A stretch of 15,743 bases of DNA, from contig JAKLIM010000037.1 in NCBI GenBank assembly GCA_022709605.1, positions 1 to 15,743 of the forward strand. The letters are read 5' to 3'. A model generated the notes under the pieces. It searched no databases. It was not told the origin of the DNA and saw only the letters and a list, made by a program, of their open reading frames with translations. Source of the DNA: Bacteroidota bacterium (GTDB lineage Bacteria > Bacteroidota > Bacteroidia > Bacteroidales > Paludibacteraceae). This document shows, piece after piece, positions 1 through 6,487 of the stretch (positions are counted from its first letter, which is position 1; every line of letters starts with the position of its first letter). Position numbers and translations under genes: made by a program.

Positions 1-161
1 CAAAAGATCCTATAATAGAAGAATTAAAAAATATACAAAAAAAACAAGAAGAAATAATTAACAATTTCAAAAATAATAAACAGAGTGAAATAGAAAATCG
101 TTTAAGTGATATTAACAAAAACATTATTAAATTGATAAATAAAAGAATATCAATGGGTTAA
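1..161 (+). CDS. 3' end of an unidentified coiled-coil protein (partial)
   Basis: An open frame enters from the left edge (first full codon at base 3) and stops with TAA at 159-161, giving the last 52 residues of a protein. The tail is rich in Lys, Glu, Asn and Ile, with hydrophobic residues spaced as in an amphipathic or coiled-coil helix (around EELKNIQKKQEEI), and it ends RISMG. No domain is recognisable. The frame has no stop back to the edge and the composition is not random, which favours a real C-terminus, but a 52-residue open stretch in AT-rich DNA is only moderate evidence. It could be the end of any helical protein. The next gene has its own promoter, so a shared operon is not required. 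Confidence 0.5.
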   Translation, partial: KDPIIEELKNIQKKQEEIINNFKNNKQSEIENRLSDINKNIIKLINKRISMG

Positions 162-213
162 GTGATTTTTTTATGCTTTCAATATTTATGTAAAAAAATG
201 AACTTTTATTCAA

Positions 214-243
214 TTTATGTTCAATAAAAAATTCTTACCTTTG
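214..243 (+). promoter_or_regulatory. Bacteroidetes-type promoter for the divIC-like gene
   Basis: TACCTTTG at 236-243 matches the Bacteroidetes -7 consensus TAnnTTTG. TTT at 214-216 lies exactly 19 bases upstream, where the -33 TTG is expected (one mismatch). Transcription would start near 249. That is downstream of the ATG at 217 and upstream of the ATG at 298, so the site decides the start codon of the following gene. Confidence 0.6.
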
Positions 244-297
244 TCGGGATTTAATTACCTGATCACAAACAATTTTCCGAAACTAATTTTTATAGTT

Positions 298-600
298 ATG
301 TCATTTATTAAAAGTACATTAAGATTACTGAGCCATATTTTTATAAATAAATATGTGCTTGTATTTACTGTATCTTTTTTATATATGTTGTTTCTCGACG
401 ATCATAATTTACTCAGCAGATGGAAAATGGATTCCAAAATAATTGAGTTAAATAAGGAATATCAATATTATGAAGACGAAATTAAGGATAACAAATTAAA
501 ATTAGATGAATTGCAAAACAGTGATGAATATCTCGAAAAATTTGCCCGCGAAAAATATTTAATGAAAAAAGCAGATGAAGAAATTTTTATAATTAAATGA
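298..600 (+). CDS. Septum formation initiator, DivIC/FtsB-like
   Basis: This 100-residue protein belongs to the DivIC/FtsB family, small bitopic membrane proteins that join FtsL and FtsQ/DivIB in the divisome and help activate septal peptidoglycan synthesis. It has a short cytoplasmic N-terminus, one membrane helix at about residues 18-33, a periplasmic coiled coil at about 44-75, and the family C-terminal signature LEKFAREKYLMKKADEEIF at 79-97. The frame is open back to an ATG at 217. I choose the ATG at 298 because a good promoter spans 214-243, the extra 27 residues do not look like the family, and about 100 residues is the usual length. Its stop overlaps the next start (ATGA), so the two genes are probably translationally coupled. 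Confidence 0.88.
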   Translation: MSFIKSTLRLLSHIFINKYVLVFTVSFLYMLFLDDHNLLSRWKMDSKIIELNKEYQYYEDEIKDNKLKLDELQNSDEYLEKFAREKYLMKKADEEIFIIK

Positions 601-926
601 AAATGACAAAGCAAACTTCGCAAATTTTATTTTTTACGGGTGGAATACTCACAATTTTAGGTTCAGTAGCACAATTGTTCGATTTTAAATCGGCACCCTG
701 GGTTTTTTCGGCAGGATCAATTTTGTTGATTTATGTACATTTAATGAATTATTTGGGTCAAAAGAAAGCCGATTTAAGACAACAACGATTAACACGAATC
801 GGATTTACATCCAGCCTTTTGTTGCTCCTTGGCGGTTATTTTATGTTTACAGGCTCTAATTTATGGGTGATTGCTGTACTGATTTATGCTCTTTCCTCGC
901 TATATCTCAGTTTTAGAACTGAATAA
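597..926 (+). CDS. Conserved small integral membrane protein, four helices
   Basis: This 109-residue protein is almost entirely hydrophobic, with four predicted membrane helices at about 8-27, 33-51, 67-85 and 88-105. A short positively charged loop between helices 2 and 3 contains RQQRLTRIG, suggesting that this loop faces the cytoplasm. I recognise it from memory only as a conserved hypothetical found next to divIC in Bacteroidales; no function is known to me. The start overlaps the divIC stop as ATGA. A second ATG two codons later (603) is an alternative start without overlap. The coupling suggests a role at the envelope, but nothing in the sequence shows a direct link to division. There are no catalytic motifs, signal peptide or Cys residues. 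Confidence 0.75.
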   Translation: MKMTKQTSQILFFTGGILTILGSVAQLFDFKSAPWVFSAGSILLIYVHLMNYLGQKKADLRQQRLTRIGFTSSLLLLLGGYFMFTGSNLWVIAVLIYALSSLYLSFRTE

Positions 927-1140
927 CTTTTCTAAAGGAATAAAGAAATAAGAGCAAAGAATATAGACCGGGTTACAAAATCAAAAGTGTGCATTTTTTC
1001 TTAAGCCCTAATTTTGAGCATGTGTTTGAAATAACACAAGTTATAACTCTCTCATTTGTATTAATTATTAATTATTAATAAATGTACTACTTGCTTCACC
1101 TTTAGAGGGTTTGGGGCTGATAGTTAATAAATATTCGGTA
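927..1140. other. Intergenic gap before the EamA gene, no clear signals
   Basis: This is 214 bases of AT-rich sequence. A possible weak -7 box (CTCATTTG near 1052) is too degenerate to call. A G-rich patch at about 1100-1117 (TTTAGAGGGTTTGGGG) stands out in composition but has no partner in the window. I see no terminator hairpin after the membrane protein gene. Confidence 0.4.
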
Positions 1141-2022
1141 ATGTTTCAATCACATATAGGTGAAATTGCAGCGTTGTTGGTTTCGCTTTGCTGGACAATG
1201 AGTGCCCTTTTTTTTGAAAAAGCAGGCGCAAAAATCGGTTCTTTATCGGTCAATTTTATACGATTGTTTTTAGGGATTATTTTTTTAGGAATAACCACAT
1301 TGTTCCTCAAAGGGATATTCTTTCCGACGGATGCAACTCTTTATCAATGGTTTTGGCTTGGATTATCCGGAGTTATCGGATTCTATCTTGGCGATCTTTT
1401 CTTATTTAAGTCGTACATGATTATTGGTTCGCGCACGGCGGCATTAATCATGAGTTTGTCGCCCATGCTTACTTCGGTTATCAGTTGGTATTTCCTCGAC
1501 GAAAAACTCACGGGAATGAACATAGTGGCCATTTTAATCAGCATGTCGGGAATTATAATTGCCATTTCGAATAAAAAAATGAGATTAAATGTGTCGGCTA
1601 AAGGTCTGCTTTTCGCTTTTGGCGGTGCATTAGGTCAATCGATAGGGCTTATACTCAGCAAAAAAGGCATGGGCGATTACGACCCGATTGCTGCCACACA
1701 AATCAGGGCTTTGTTCGGTTTACTGAGTTTTGGAATAATGATAAGTGTTTTAGGGAGGTGGAGTAAAATAGCGGTAGCAGTAAAAAACACCAGTAGCATG
1801 AAAGCAGTGACCATTGGTTCATTTTTTGGTCCGTTTATAGGCGTAGCATTGTCATTATTTGCTATTCAACATACAAAAACAGGTATTGCTTCCACTTTAA
1901 TGGCGTTGGTTCCGGTATTTATTATATGGCCATCAGCCATGATGTTTAACGAAAAAATCAAGCCACAACATATTATCGGAGCTATTGTTAGTATCATTGG
2001 TGTAAGTTTGTTTTTTCTTTAA
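1141..2022 (+). CDS. EamA/DMT-family transporter
   Basis: This 293-residue protein is a drug/metabolite transporter superfamily permease with ten predicted helices arranged as two EamA repeats (about 6-142 and 155-291). The first repeat carries the typical stretch GSRTAALIMSLSPMLTSVIS followed by WYFLDEKLTG (about 96-125). The second repeats the pattern with TGIASTLMALVPVFI and a short MFNEKIKPQHIIGA (about 247-282). Members export or import small metabolites, amino acids or nucleobases; the substrate cannot be read from the sequence. The frame extends to a TTG at 1111, but the ATG at 1141 gives the normal family length and a natural first helix, so I prefer it. The gene stands alone, 214 bases after the previous gene and followed by a tRNA. 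Confidence 0.88.
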   Translation: MFQSHIGEIAALLVSLCWTMSALFFEKAGAKIGSLSVNFIRLFLGIIFLGITTLFLKGIFFPTDATLYQWFWLGLSGVIGFYLGDLFLFKSYMIIGSRTAALIMSLSPMLTSVISWYFLDEKLTGMNIVAILISMSGIIIAISNKKMRLNVSAKGLLFAFGGALGQSIGLILSKKGMGDYDPIAATQIRALFGLLSFGIMISVLGRWSKIAVAVKNTSSMKAVTIGSFFGPFIGVALSLFAIQHTKTGIASTLMALVPVFIIWPSAMMFNEKIKPQHIIGAIVSIIGVSLFFL

Positions 2023-2071
2023 TGCGCAAATAAGTTATTGAAGAATTGTAATCAGATTCCAAAAAGTTTTG

Positions 2072-2079
2072 TACATTTG
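2072..2079 (+). promoter_or_regulatory. -7 box for tRNA-Ser
   Basis: TACATTTG matches TAnnTTTG exactly and lies 19 bases before the mature tRNA 5' end at 2099, leaving a short 5' leader. A TTG at 2046-2048 could be the -33 element, but the 23-base spacing is long. Confidence 0.6.
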
Positions 2080-2098
2080 TAATCCGAAACAATAAACA

Positions 2099-2185
2099 GG
2101 AAAGCTGCCAGAGTGGTCGAATGGGCCGGTCTCGAAAACCGGTGAGCGGGTAACTGCTCCGTGAGTTCGAATCTCACGCTTTCCG
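2099..2185 (+). tRNA. tRNA-Ser(CGA)
   Basis: This is an 87-base class II tRNA. The acceptor stem GGAAAGC (2099-2105) pairs perfectly with GCTTTCC (2178-2184), and the discriminator is G2185. The anticodon stem CCGGT/ACCGG (2126-2130 and 2138-2142) encloses the loop CTCGAAA with anticodon CGA at 2133-2135, reading UCG. A long variable arm at 2144-2159 (GAGCGG/CTGCTC with GU pairing) is the serine hallmark. The T arm is GTGAG-TTCGAAT-CTCAC at 2161-2177. The 3' CCA is not encoded, so it must be added after transcription, as is common in the phylum. A -7 promoter box lies at 2072 and a strong hairpin terminator follows. Confidence 0.96.
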
Positions 2186-2200
2186 CAACCTTCCAAAAAC

Positions 2201-2239
2201 AAAAAGGAGTAAATCATTAACCCGATTTACTCCTTTTTT
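2201..2239 (+). terminator. Strong hairpin terminator, probably bidirectional
   Basis: A perfect 15-bp stem (AAAAAGGAGTAAATC at 2201-2215 with its complement at 2224-2238) closes an 8-base loop. On the plus strand the stem ends in a run of six T (2234-2239), which suits termination of the tRNA. On the minus strand the stem is followed by TTTTTG, which suits the end of the DUF349 gene whose stop is at 2276. The convergent arrangement supports use in both directions. Confidence 0.88.
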
Positions 2240-2275
2240 GGTTTTTTATTTTATTCCAATGAAAAAAAAGTGTAT

Positions 2276-4213
2276 TTATAAATTTTCTTCAATCAGATTA
2301 ATTTTTTGTTCTATTAATTTCGATTCTTCCTTCAATGCTTCGATTTTCCGTTCCATATCTTTGATTAAACCTCCGCCTTTTTTAGAGTTGGAACTAAAGA
2401 ATCCGATATTATTTTCGTAAGTCGCAATTTCTGATTTTAAATGTTCGTAAGCGCGTACTAATTTCTCGCGTTCGCGGTAAAGTTTATTTTCACCCTTCGA
2501 TGTCATGTCTTTCAAATTGTTTTTAAAAGAGTCCAATCGGCGTTGCGATGCATCTACGTTTAGTTTTTCGAATTGTTTATCTATTGCGGTGCGGTATTCT
2601 TTGTAAATTTTATCTTTTTCTTTAAAAGGCACATGACCTAAGGTATTCCATTCGGCAATATACTCGCGTAATGTTAAAAGTGCTTCGGGTGTATTAACTT
2701 GTGAATCAATGGCTTCAATTTTTTCTATCAATTCCTTCTTTTTGGTCAGATTTTCAGCCTCTACATTTTTAAGTCCTGATGTGCTTTTGTTTTTTTGTTC
2801 GAAGAAATAATCGCAAGCTGTAATGAAACGCTTCCAAAGTTCATCGGAATATTTTTTTGCAACAGGTCCGGTTGTTTTCCATTCCTTTTGCATTTGAATC
2901 AGTTTATTCGACGATTCTTTCCAATCGGTGGTATTCTTTAATTCTTCAGCCTGCTCGCACAATGCTTTCTTTTTTTCATAATTCTGACTTAAAACATTTT
3001 TTGATGCTTTGTAGAATTCGGCTTTAGCTTCGAAAAATCCATCGCATGCTTTGCGATAGCGATCAAATAATTTCTGGTTTATTTTTCGGGGTGCAAATCC
3101 AATTGATCTCCATTCGTCCTGCCAGGCAATTACAGTAACAGTGGCATCGTCCCAGGCTTTGTAGTTATTCAGTTTACTATAATCAAAGCTTTCAATTTTT
3201 TCGCACAAAGCATTTTTTGCCTGTAAATTATTTTCTTCTAATTTGCGTATTTCATCAAAATAGGTCTGATGTTTTTTATTTATGATGGTCGAAGCTTCCT
3301 TAAATCTGTTCCAAATCTGATCACGTAATTCGCGTGATACCGGTCCTAATTCGTGCCATTCATCGTGCAATTTTTGTAATTGATGAAACGCCGAAATAAT
3401 ATCAGTTTCATTTTCAAGTTTTTCGGCAGCTTCAATGATGAGAGTTTTTGCTTCCAGGTTTTTTCTGAAGTCATACTCACGAAGTTCGTTATTTATTTTT
3501 AATAAATCCCAGAACGATTCCTGATAGACGTTAAATTGTTTCCAAAGTTCTGTGGTGGCAGTAGGAGGGACCTGACCGATGGTTTTCCACTTTTTTTGTA
3601 ATTCCCTGAACTCGTTTATGTGAGTCGAAACATCATCGTTGCTTTCAACTAAACCTTTTAATTGAGCAATTATGTGTTGTTTTTGTATCAGATTATTTTC
3701 TTTTTCCTTTTCTAAAAGTGCTGTATGGCTTGCTTTTTTTATCCGGTACTCATTCAGAAGCGATTTAAATTCTTCTTCTTCTGCATCGTTTTGCGGAATA
3801 TATTCTGCTTCTTCACCTTCAGCCTCAATTAATTGTCTTTTCAGCTCATCGTGTTCAGCTTTCACTTTTTTGTAAAAAACCTGCTTTATCGATTCCACTT
3901 CATTTTTAATTACTTCTACATCTTGTTCAATAAGCAGTTTTAACTGGCTGATTAAATCTTTTTTGTTAGATGTGCTAAGTTCAATATTCTTCAAATCAGT
4001 GGCTTCTGATTGATCGATAATTGTATTTTCAACTGTAGGTTGTACTTCGACAACTTCTGGTTGCACTTCGGCAACTGTTGGCTGTACTTCGACAACTTCA
4101 GGTTGTGCTTCTACAACTTCAGCTTGCACTTCGGCAACTGTAGGTTGTACTTCGACAACTGTTGATTCAGTTGAAACAATTTCTGTTTCCTTGTTTAAAT
4201 CAAGTGGGTTCAT
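2276..4213 (-). CDS. DUF349 repeat protein
   Basis: This 645-residue soluble, highly charged, helical protein carries about five DUF349 repeats, at roughly 175-240, 250-315, 335-395, 410-475 and 490-550. Each has the signature pattern of an amphipathic helix, then W-x(2)-(I/L/T)-G-x-(V/A)-P/S, then a basic helix: KKWKTIGQVPP, DEWHELGPVSR, DEWRSIGFAPR, KEWKTTGPVAK and AEWNTLGHVPF. Residues 18-59 are six tandem heptads of the type (E/T)V(V/A)EVQP, an acidic low-complexity tail. A C-terminal coiled coil spans about 575-645. There is no signal peptide or membrane helix, so it is cytoplasmic. Multi-repeat DUF349 proteins are widespread in Bacteroidetes, and I know of no established function. A -7 box lies about 80 bases upstream, and a shared terminator follows. 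Confidence 0.9.
   Translation of the reverse strand: MNPLDLNKETEIVSTESTVVEVQPTVAEVQAEVVEAQPEVVEVQPTVAEVQPEVVEVQPTVENTIIDQSEATDLKNIELSTSNKKDLISQLKLLIEQDVEVIKNEVESIKQVFYKKVKAEHDELKRQLIEAEGEEAEYIPQNDAEEEEFKSLLNEYRIKKASHTALLEKEKENNLIQKQHIIAQLKGLVESNDDVSTHINEFRELQKKWKTIGQVPPTATTELWKQFNVYQESFWDLLKINNELREYDFRKNLEAKTLIIEAAEKLENETDIISAFHQLQKLHDEWHELGPVSRELRDQIWNRFKEASTIINKKHQTYFDEIRKLEENNLQAKNALCEKIESFDYSKLNNYKAWDDATVTVIAWQDEWRSIGFAPRKINQKLFDRYRKACDGFFEAKAEFYKASKNVLSQNYEKKKALCEQAEELKNTTDWKESSNKLIQMQKEWKTTGPVAKKYSDELWKRFITACDYFFEQKNKSTSGLKNVEAENLTKKKELIEKIEAIDSQVNTPEALLTLREYIAEWNTLGHVPFKEKDKIYKEYRTAIDKQFEKLNVDASQRRLDSFKNNLKDMTSKGENKLYREREKLVRAYEHLKSEIATYENNIGFFSSNSKKGGGLIKDMERKIEALKEESKLIEQKINLIEENL
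4037..4162 (-). repeat. Six in-frame 21-bp tandem repeats
   Basis: On the coding strand, codons 18-59 of the DUF349 gene form six copies of a seven-codon unit: TVVEVQP, TVAEVQA, EVVEAQP, EVVEVQP, TVAEVQP, EVVEVQP. The DNA units are similar but not identical, and alternate E- and T-starting units suggest duplication of a 42-bp pair. The unit is a multiple of three, so copy-number change would alter tail length without breaking the frame. Confidence 0.9.
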
Positions 4214-4280
4214 TTTACAAAAAAATTTTTTTAGTTTTTGCTTTTTAAGAGCAAATTTTTTAGTTTATACGATATGCACA

Positions 4281-4311
4281 AAAAATAATTACAAAAATAG
4301 TAATTATTTTT
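4281..4311 (-). promoter_or_regulatory. -7 box inside a 12-bp inverted repeat, upstream of the DUF349 gene
   Basis: TATTTTTG on the minus strand (4299 down to 4292) matches TAnnTTTG and would start transcription near 4285, about 70 bases before the ATG. It sits in the 7-base spacer of a perfect inverted repeat: AAAAATAATTAC at 4281-4292 and GTAATTATTTTT at 4300-4311. On the minus strand the repeat ends in a T run, so it could instead be an AT-only terminator for the SDR gene that ends at 4375. No clear -33 element is seen. Confidence 0.5.
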
Positions 4312-4374
4312 AGATATTTTAATTTTTTCTGTTATTTTGCAAACAAAATAATTAAAAAAACTAAATCAAAAGTT

Positions 4375-5139
4375 TTAAATCTCCTGTTTTCTGTTTGTAA
4401 TATAAGTGTTGGCCTGTTGAGTCGGATTTATTTGAATGTCAATAATGTTGACATGTGTTGGTCGTGTCACAATAAATTCAAGCGTTTCGGCTATATCGTC
4501 GGCATTCAACGGAACAATTCCTTTATAAACTGCTTTCGCTTTTTCTTCATCATTGTGGTAGCGAACCAACGCAAATTCTGTTTCGACCATCCCCGGCGAA
4601 ATGGAGCTGACTTTAATATTGTGTTTTACCAAATCAATTCGTAAACCCTTTGTAATGGCGTTTACAGCATGTTTTGTTGCGCAGTAAACACTTCCGTTGG
4701 GATAAACTTCGATGCCTGATATCGAAGAAATATTAACGATATGACCCGATTGACGTTCAATCATTCCCGGAACAATCAACTTGGTAATGTAAAGCAAGCC
4801 TTTGATGTTGGTGTCAATCATTCTTTCAAAATCATCTTCCAAACTTTCGTCAAATGGAGCCGCACCGGCTGCCAAGCCTGCATTATTTACCAAAACATCA
4901 ATATTTCTGAAGTTTTCGGGAATCGATGCAATTGCATCCTTACAAGCTTCTTTATCGCGCACATCGAAACACAAGGGGATAACTTCGGTAGAATATTCAG
5001 CTTTCAAACGATCAGTTAATTCATCCAATCGTTCTTTACGCCGACCTGTAATGATGAGTCGGTAACCGAGTTTTGCCAATCGCAATGCAATTGCTTTCCC
5101 AAAACCGGAAGTTGTGCCTGTTATAAGTGCAGTTTTCAT
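4375..5139 (-). CDS. SDR-family NAD(P)-dependent oxidoreductase, YdfG-like
   Basis: This 254-residue classical short-chain dehydrogenase has a Rossmann fold with the nucleotide motif TGTTSGFG at 7-14. The TGRR at 31-34 after strand 2 has paired arginines, suggesting NADP(H). NNAG is at 85-88, Asn111 and the active-site Ser in NISSISG (about 139) follow, and the YxxxK motif is Tyr152/Lys156. The C-terminal half (FALVRYHNDEEKAKAVYKG, then LNADDIAETLEFIVTRP and the PTQQA end) resembles the YdfG/yeast YMR226C group, which oxidises L-allo-threonine, serine and 3-hydroxy acids. Substrate assignment is by resemblance only. The gene is 131 bases after ribBA on the same strand; no TAnnTTTG box is visible in that purine/pyrimidine-biased gap, so read-through from ribBA is possible. 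Confidence 0.88.
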   Translation of the reverse strand: MKTALITGTTSGFGKAIALRLAKLGYRLIITGRRKERLDELTDRLKAEYSTEVIPLCFDVRDKEACKDAIASIPENFRNIDVLVNNAGLAAGAAPFDESLEDDFERMIDTNIKGLLYITKLIVPGMIERQSGHIVNISSISGIEVYPNGSVYCATKHAVNAITKGLRIDLVKHNIKVSSISPGMVETEFALVRYHNDEEKAKAVYKGIVPLNADDIAETLEFIVTRPTHVNIIDIQINPTQQANTYITNRKQEI

Positions 5140-5154
5140 TTTTTTATTGCTGTT

Positions 5155-5262
5155 CTGAAAAATTGAAAATGGGAAAATAGAAAATTAGAAAATAGAAATT
5201 AAGAAATTAGTAATTAGAAAATTAGAAAACAAGAAATCGTAAATTGTAAATAATTAAATCGT
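5155..5262. repeat. Purine-rich degenerate tandem repeat between ribBA and the SDR gene
   Basis: The plus strand is an array of roughly 8-10 base units of the type GAAAATTAG/GAAATTAAG, passing into a TAAAT(T/C)GTAAAT pattern at about 5238-5262. It contains almost no C. Bases 5188-5209 are identical to 10568-10589 in another intergenic gap. It lies in the 5' leader of the SDR gene, where the transcribed strand would be U-rich. Confidence 0.7.
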
Positions 5263-5270
5263 AAATAATT

Positions 5271-6482
5271 CTATTTTTCGTATTTCAAATTATGCCCCAT
5301 ACGCAATTTTTTAGTTTGCATATAAAATTCGTTGTGTGGATTCGGTTCAATAATTAGCGGTACGTTTTCTACTATCGTCAGTCCGTACGCTTCGAGTCCG
5401 ATACGTTTAACCGGATTATTGGTCATTAGTTTAATTTTTTTAACTCCTAATTCTCTCAAAATCTGAGCTCCAACTCCATAATCGCGTTCATCGGCATTAA
5501 AACCGAGATGTAAATTTGCATCTACGGTATCCAAACCTTCTTCCTGTAATTTATATGCTTTCATTTTATTCATCAATCCAATTCCTCTGCCTTCCTGATT
5601 CATATAAACAATAACTCCTCGTCCTTCTTTTTCAATCAATTCCATGGCTTTGTGTAGTTGCTCGCCACATTCGCAACGCATCGAACCAAAAATATCGCCT
5701 GTAATGCACGATGAATGTACACGAACCAGTATACTTTCTTCTTCACTCCATTCGCCTTTTATCAAGGCCACATGTTCCAATCCGTTTGATAATTGCTTGA
5801 AAGGTATCAGTTTAAAATCACCTAAATTAGTTGGGAGATTTACTTTTACGCCTTTTTCGACCAACGATTCAAATTTCAGACGGTAGGCAATCAAATCTTT
5901 TATCGATACCACTTTTAAATCGAATATTTTGGCAATTTCAAATAATTCGGGCAGTCGGGCCATCGAACCGTCATCGTTCATTATTTCGATAAGCGCAGCC
6001 GCAGGATACAAACCGGCCAAACGGGTAAAATCAATGGCTGCTTCGGTATGTCCGGCACGGCGAAGTACACCTTTAGAGCGTGCCCGCAAAGGAAATACAT
6101 GTCCCGGACGACCAAAAGTATCCGGTTTCGAAGTCGGGTCGGCAAGAGCCAGAAAAGTAGCTGCACGATCTACGGCCGAAACACCGGTGGTGCAACCTTC
6201 TAATTTATCGATACTTACCGTGAAAGGCGTAGCATGAAACGATGTGTTTTTATCAACCTGCATTTCAAGTTCCAGTTCATCGCAGCGCTCTTCGGTAATT
6301 GGCGCACAAAGTACACCACGCCCATGTTTTGTCATAAAATTGACCATTTCAGGCGTAATTTTTTCAGCGGCACAGATAAAATCACCTTCATTTTCGCGAT
6401 CTTCATCATCAACAACAATAATGAATTTGCCATCTTTAATATCCTGAATGGCCTGATCTATTGTATTTAATACTTGTTCCAT
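5271..6482 (-). CDS. ribBA: Bifunctional DHBP synthase / GTP cyclohydrolase II
   Basis: This 403-residue enzyme catalyses both entry reactions of riboflavin synthesis: ribulose 5-phosphate to 3,4-dihydroxy-2-butanone 4-phosphate, and GTP to the pyrimidine precursor. The RibB domain (about 1-200) shows DDEDRENEGD at 25-34 (metal and substrate binding), HGRGVLCAP, the TPFTVSID stretch, GRPGHVFPLRA and RAGHTEAAIDF, with EIMNDDGSMAR at about 166-176. The RibA domain (about 205-403) shows the zinc cysteines 259, 270 and 272 in CITGDIFGSMRCEC, then NQEGRGIGL at 295-303 and NNPVKR at 355-360. Length is typical for the fused form. It starts 5 bases after the lptF/G stop, so it is co-transcribed with that permease gene. 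No FMN riboswitch is visible. Confidence 0.96.
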   Translation of the reverse strand: MEQVLNTIDQAIQDIKDGKFIIVVDDEDRENEGDFICAAEKITPEMVNFMTKHGRGVLCAPITEERCDELELEMQVDKNTSFHATPFTVSIDKLEGCTTGVSAVDRAATFLALADPTSKPDTFGRPGHVFPLRARSKGVLRRAGHTEAAIDFTRLAGLYPAAALIEIMNDDGSMARLPELFEIAKIFDLKVVSIKDLIAYRLKFESLVEKGVKVNLPTNLGDFKLIPFKQLSNGLEHVALIKGEWSEEESILVRVHSSCITGDIFGSMRCECGEQLHKAMELIEKEGRGVIVYMNQEGRGIGLMNKMKAYKLQEEGLDTVDANLHLGFNADERDYGVGAQILRELGVKKIKLMTNNPVKRIGLEAYGLTIVENVPLIIEPNPHNEFYMQTKKLRMGHNLKYEK

Positions 6483-6487
6483 CGTAT

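Noticed and set aside
1095..1120. G-rich patch before the EamA gene as a repeat or regulatory element
   Set aside because: It occurs once in the window and forms no convincing hairpin or known motif; too little to support a call.
1111..1140. TTG start at 1111 for the EamA transporter
   Set aside because: The ten extra residues are not needed for the first helix, and the ATG at 1141 fits family length.
2035..2217. A 60-codon minus-strand open frame across the tRNA region
   Set aside because: It lies antisense over the tRNA-Ser and its terminator; the translated sequence is the familiar spurious product of a tRNA-Ser complement.
2238..2420. A 60-codon plus-strand open frame after the tRNA terminator
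   Set aside because: It overlaps the 3' end of the DUF349 gene in antisense and has no promoter or family resemblance.
5155..5262. Possible CRISPR array in the repetitive gap after ribBA
   Set aside because: The units are 8-10 bases, degenerate and without unique spacers; a CRISPR array would have repeats of about 24-37 bases with regular spacers, and no cas gene is present.
5140..5270. FMN riboswitch or other structured leader near ribBA
   Set aside because: The sequence is a low-complexity A/T/G tract downstream of ribBA rather than upstream, and no conserved FMN aptamer elements are visible; the lptF/G-ribBA leader is only about 15 bases.
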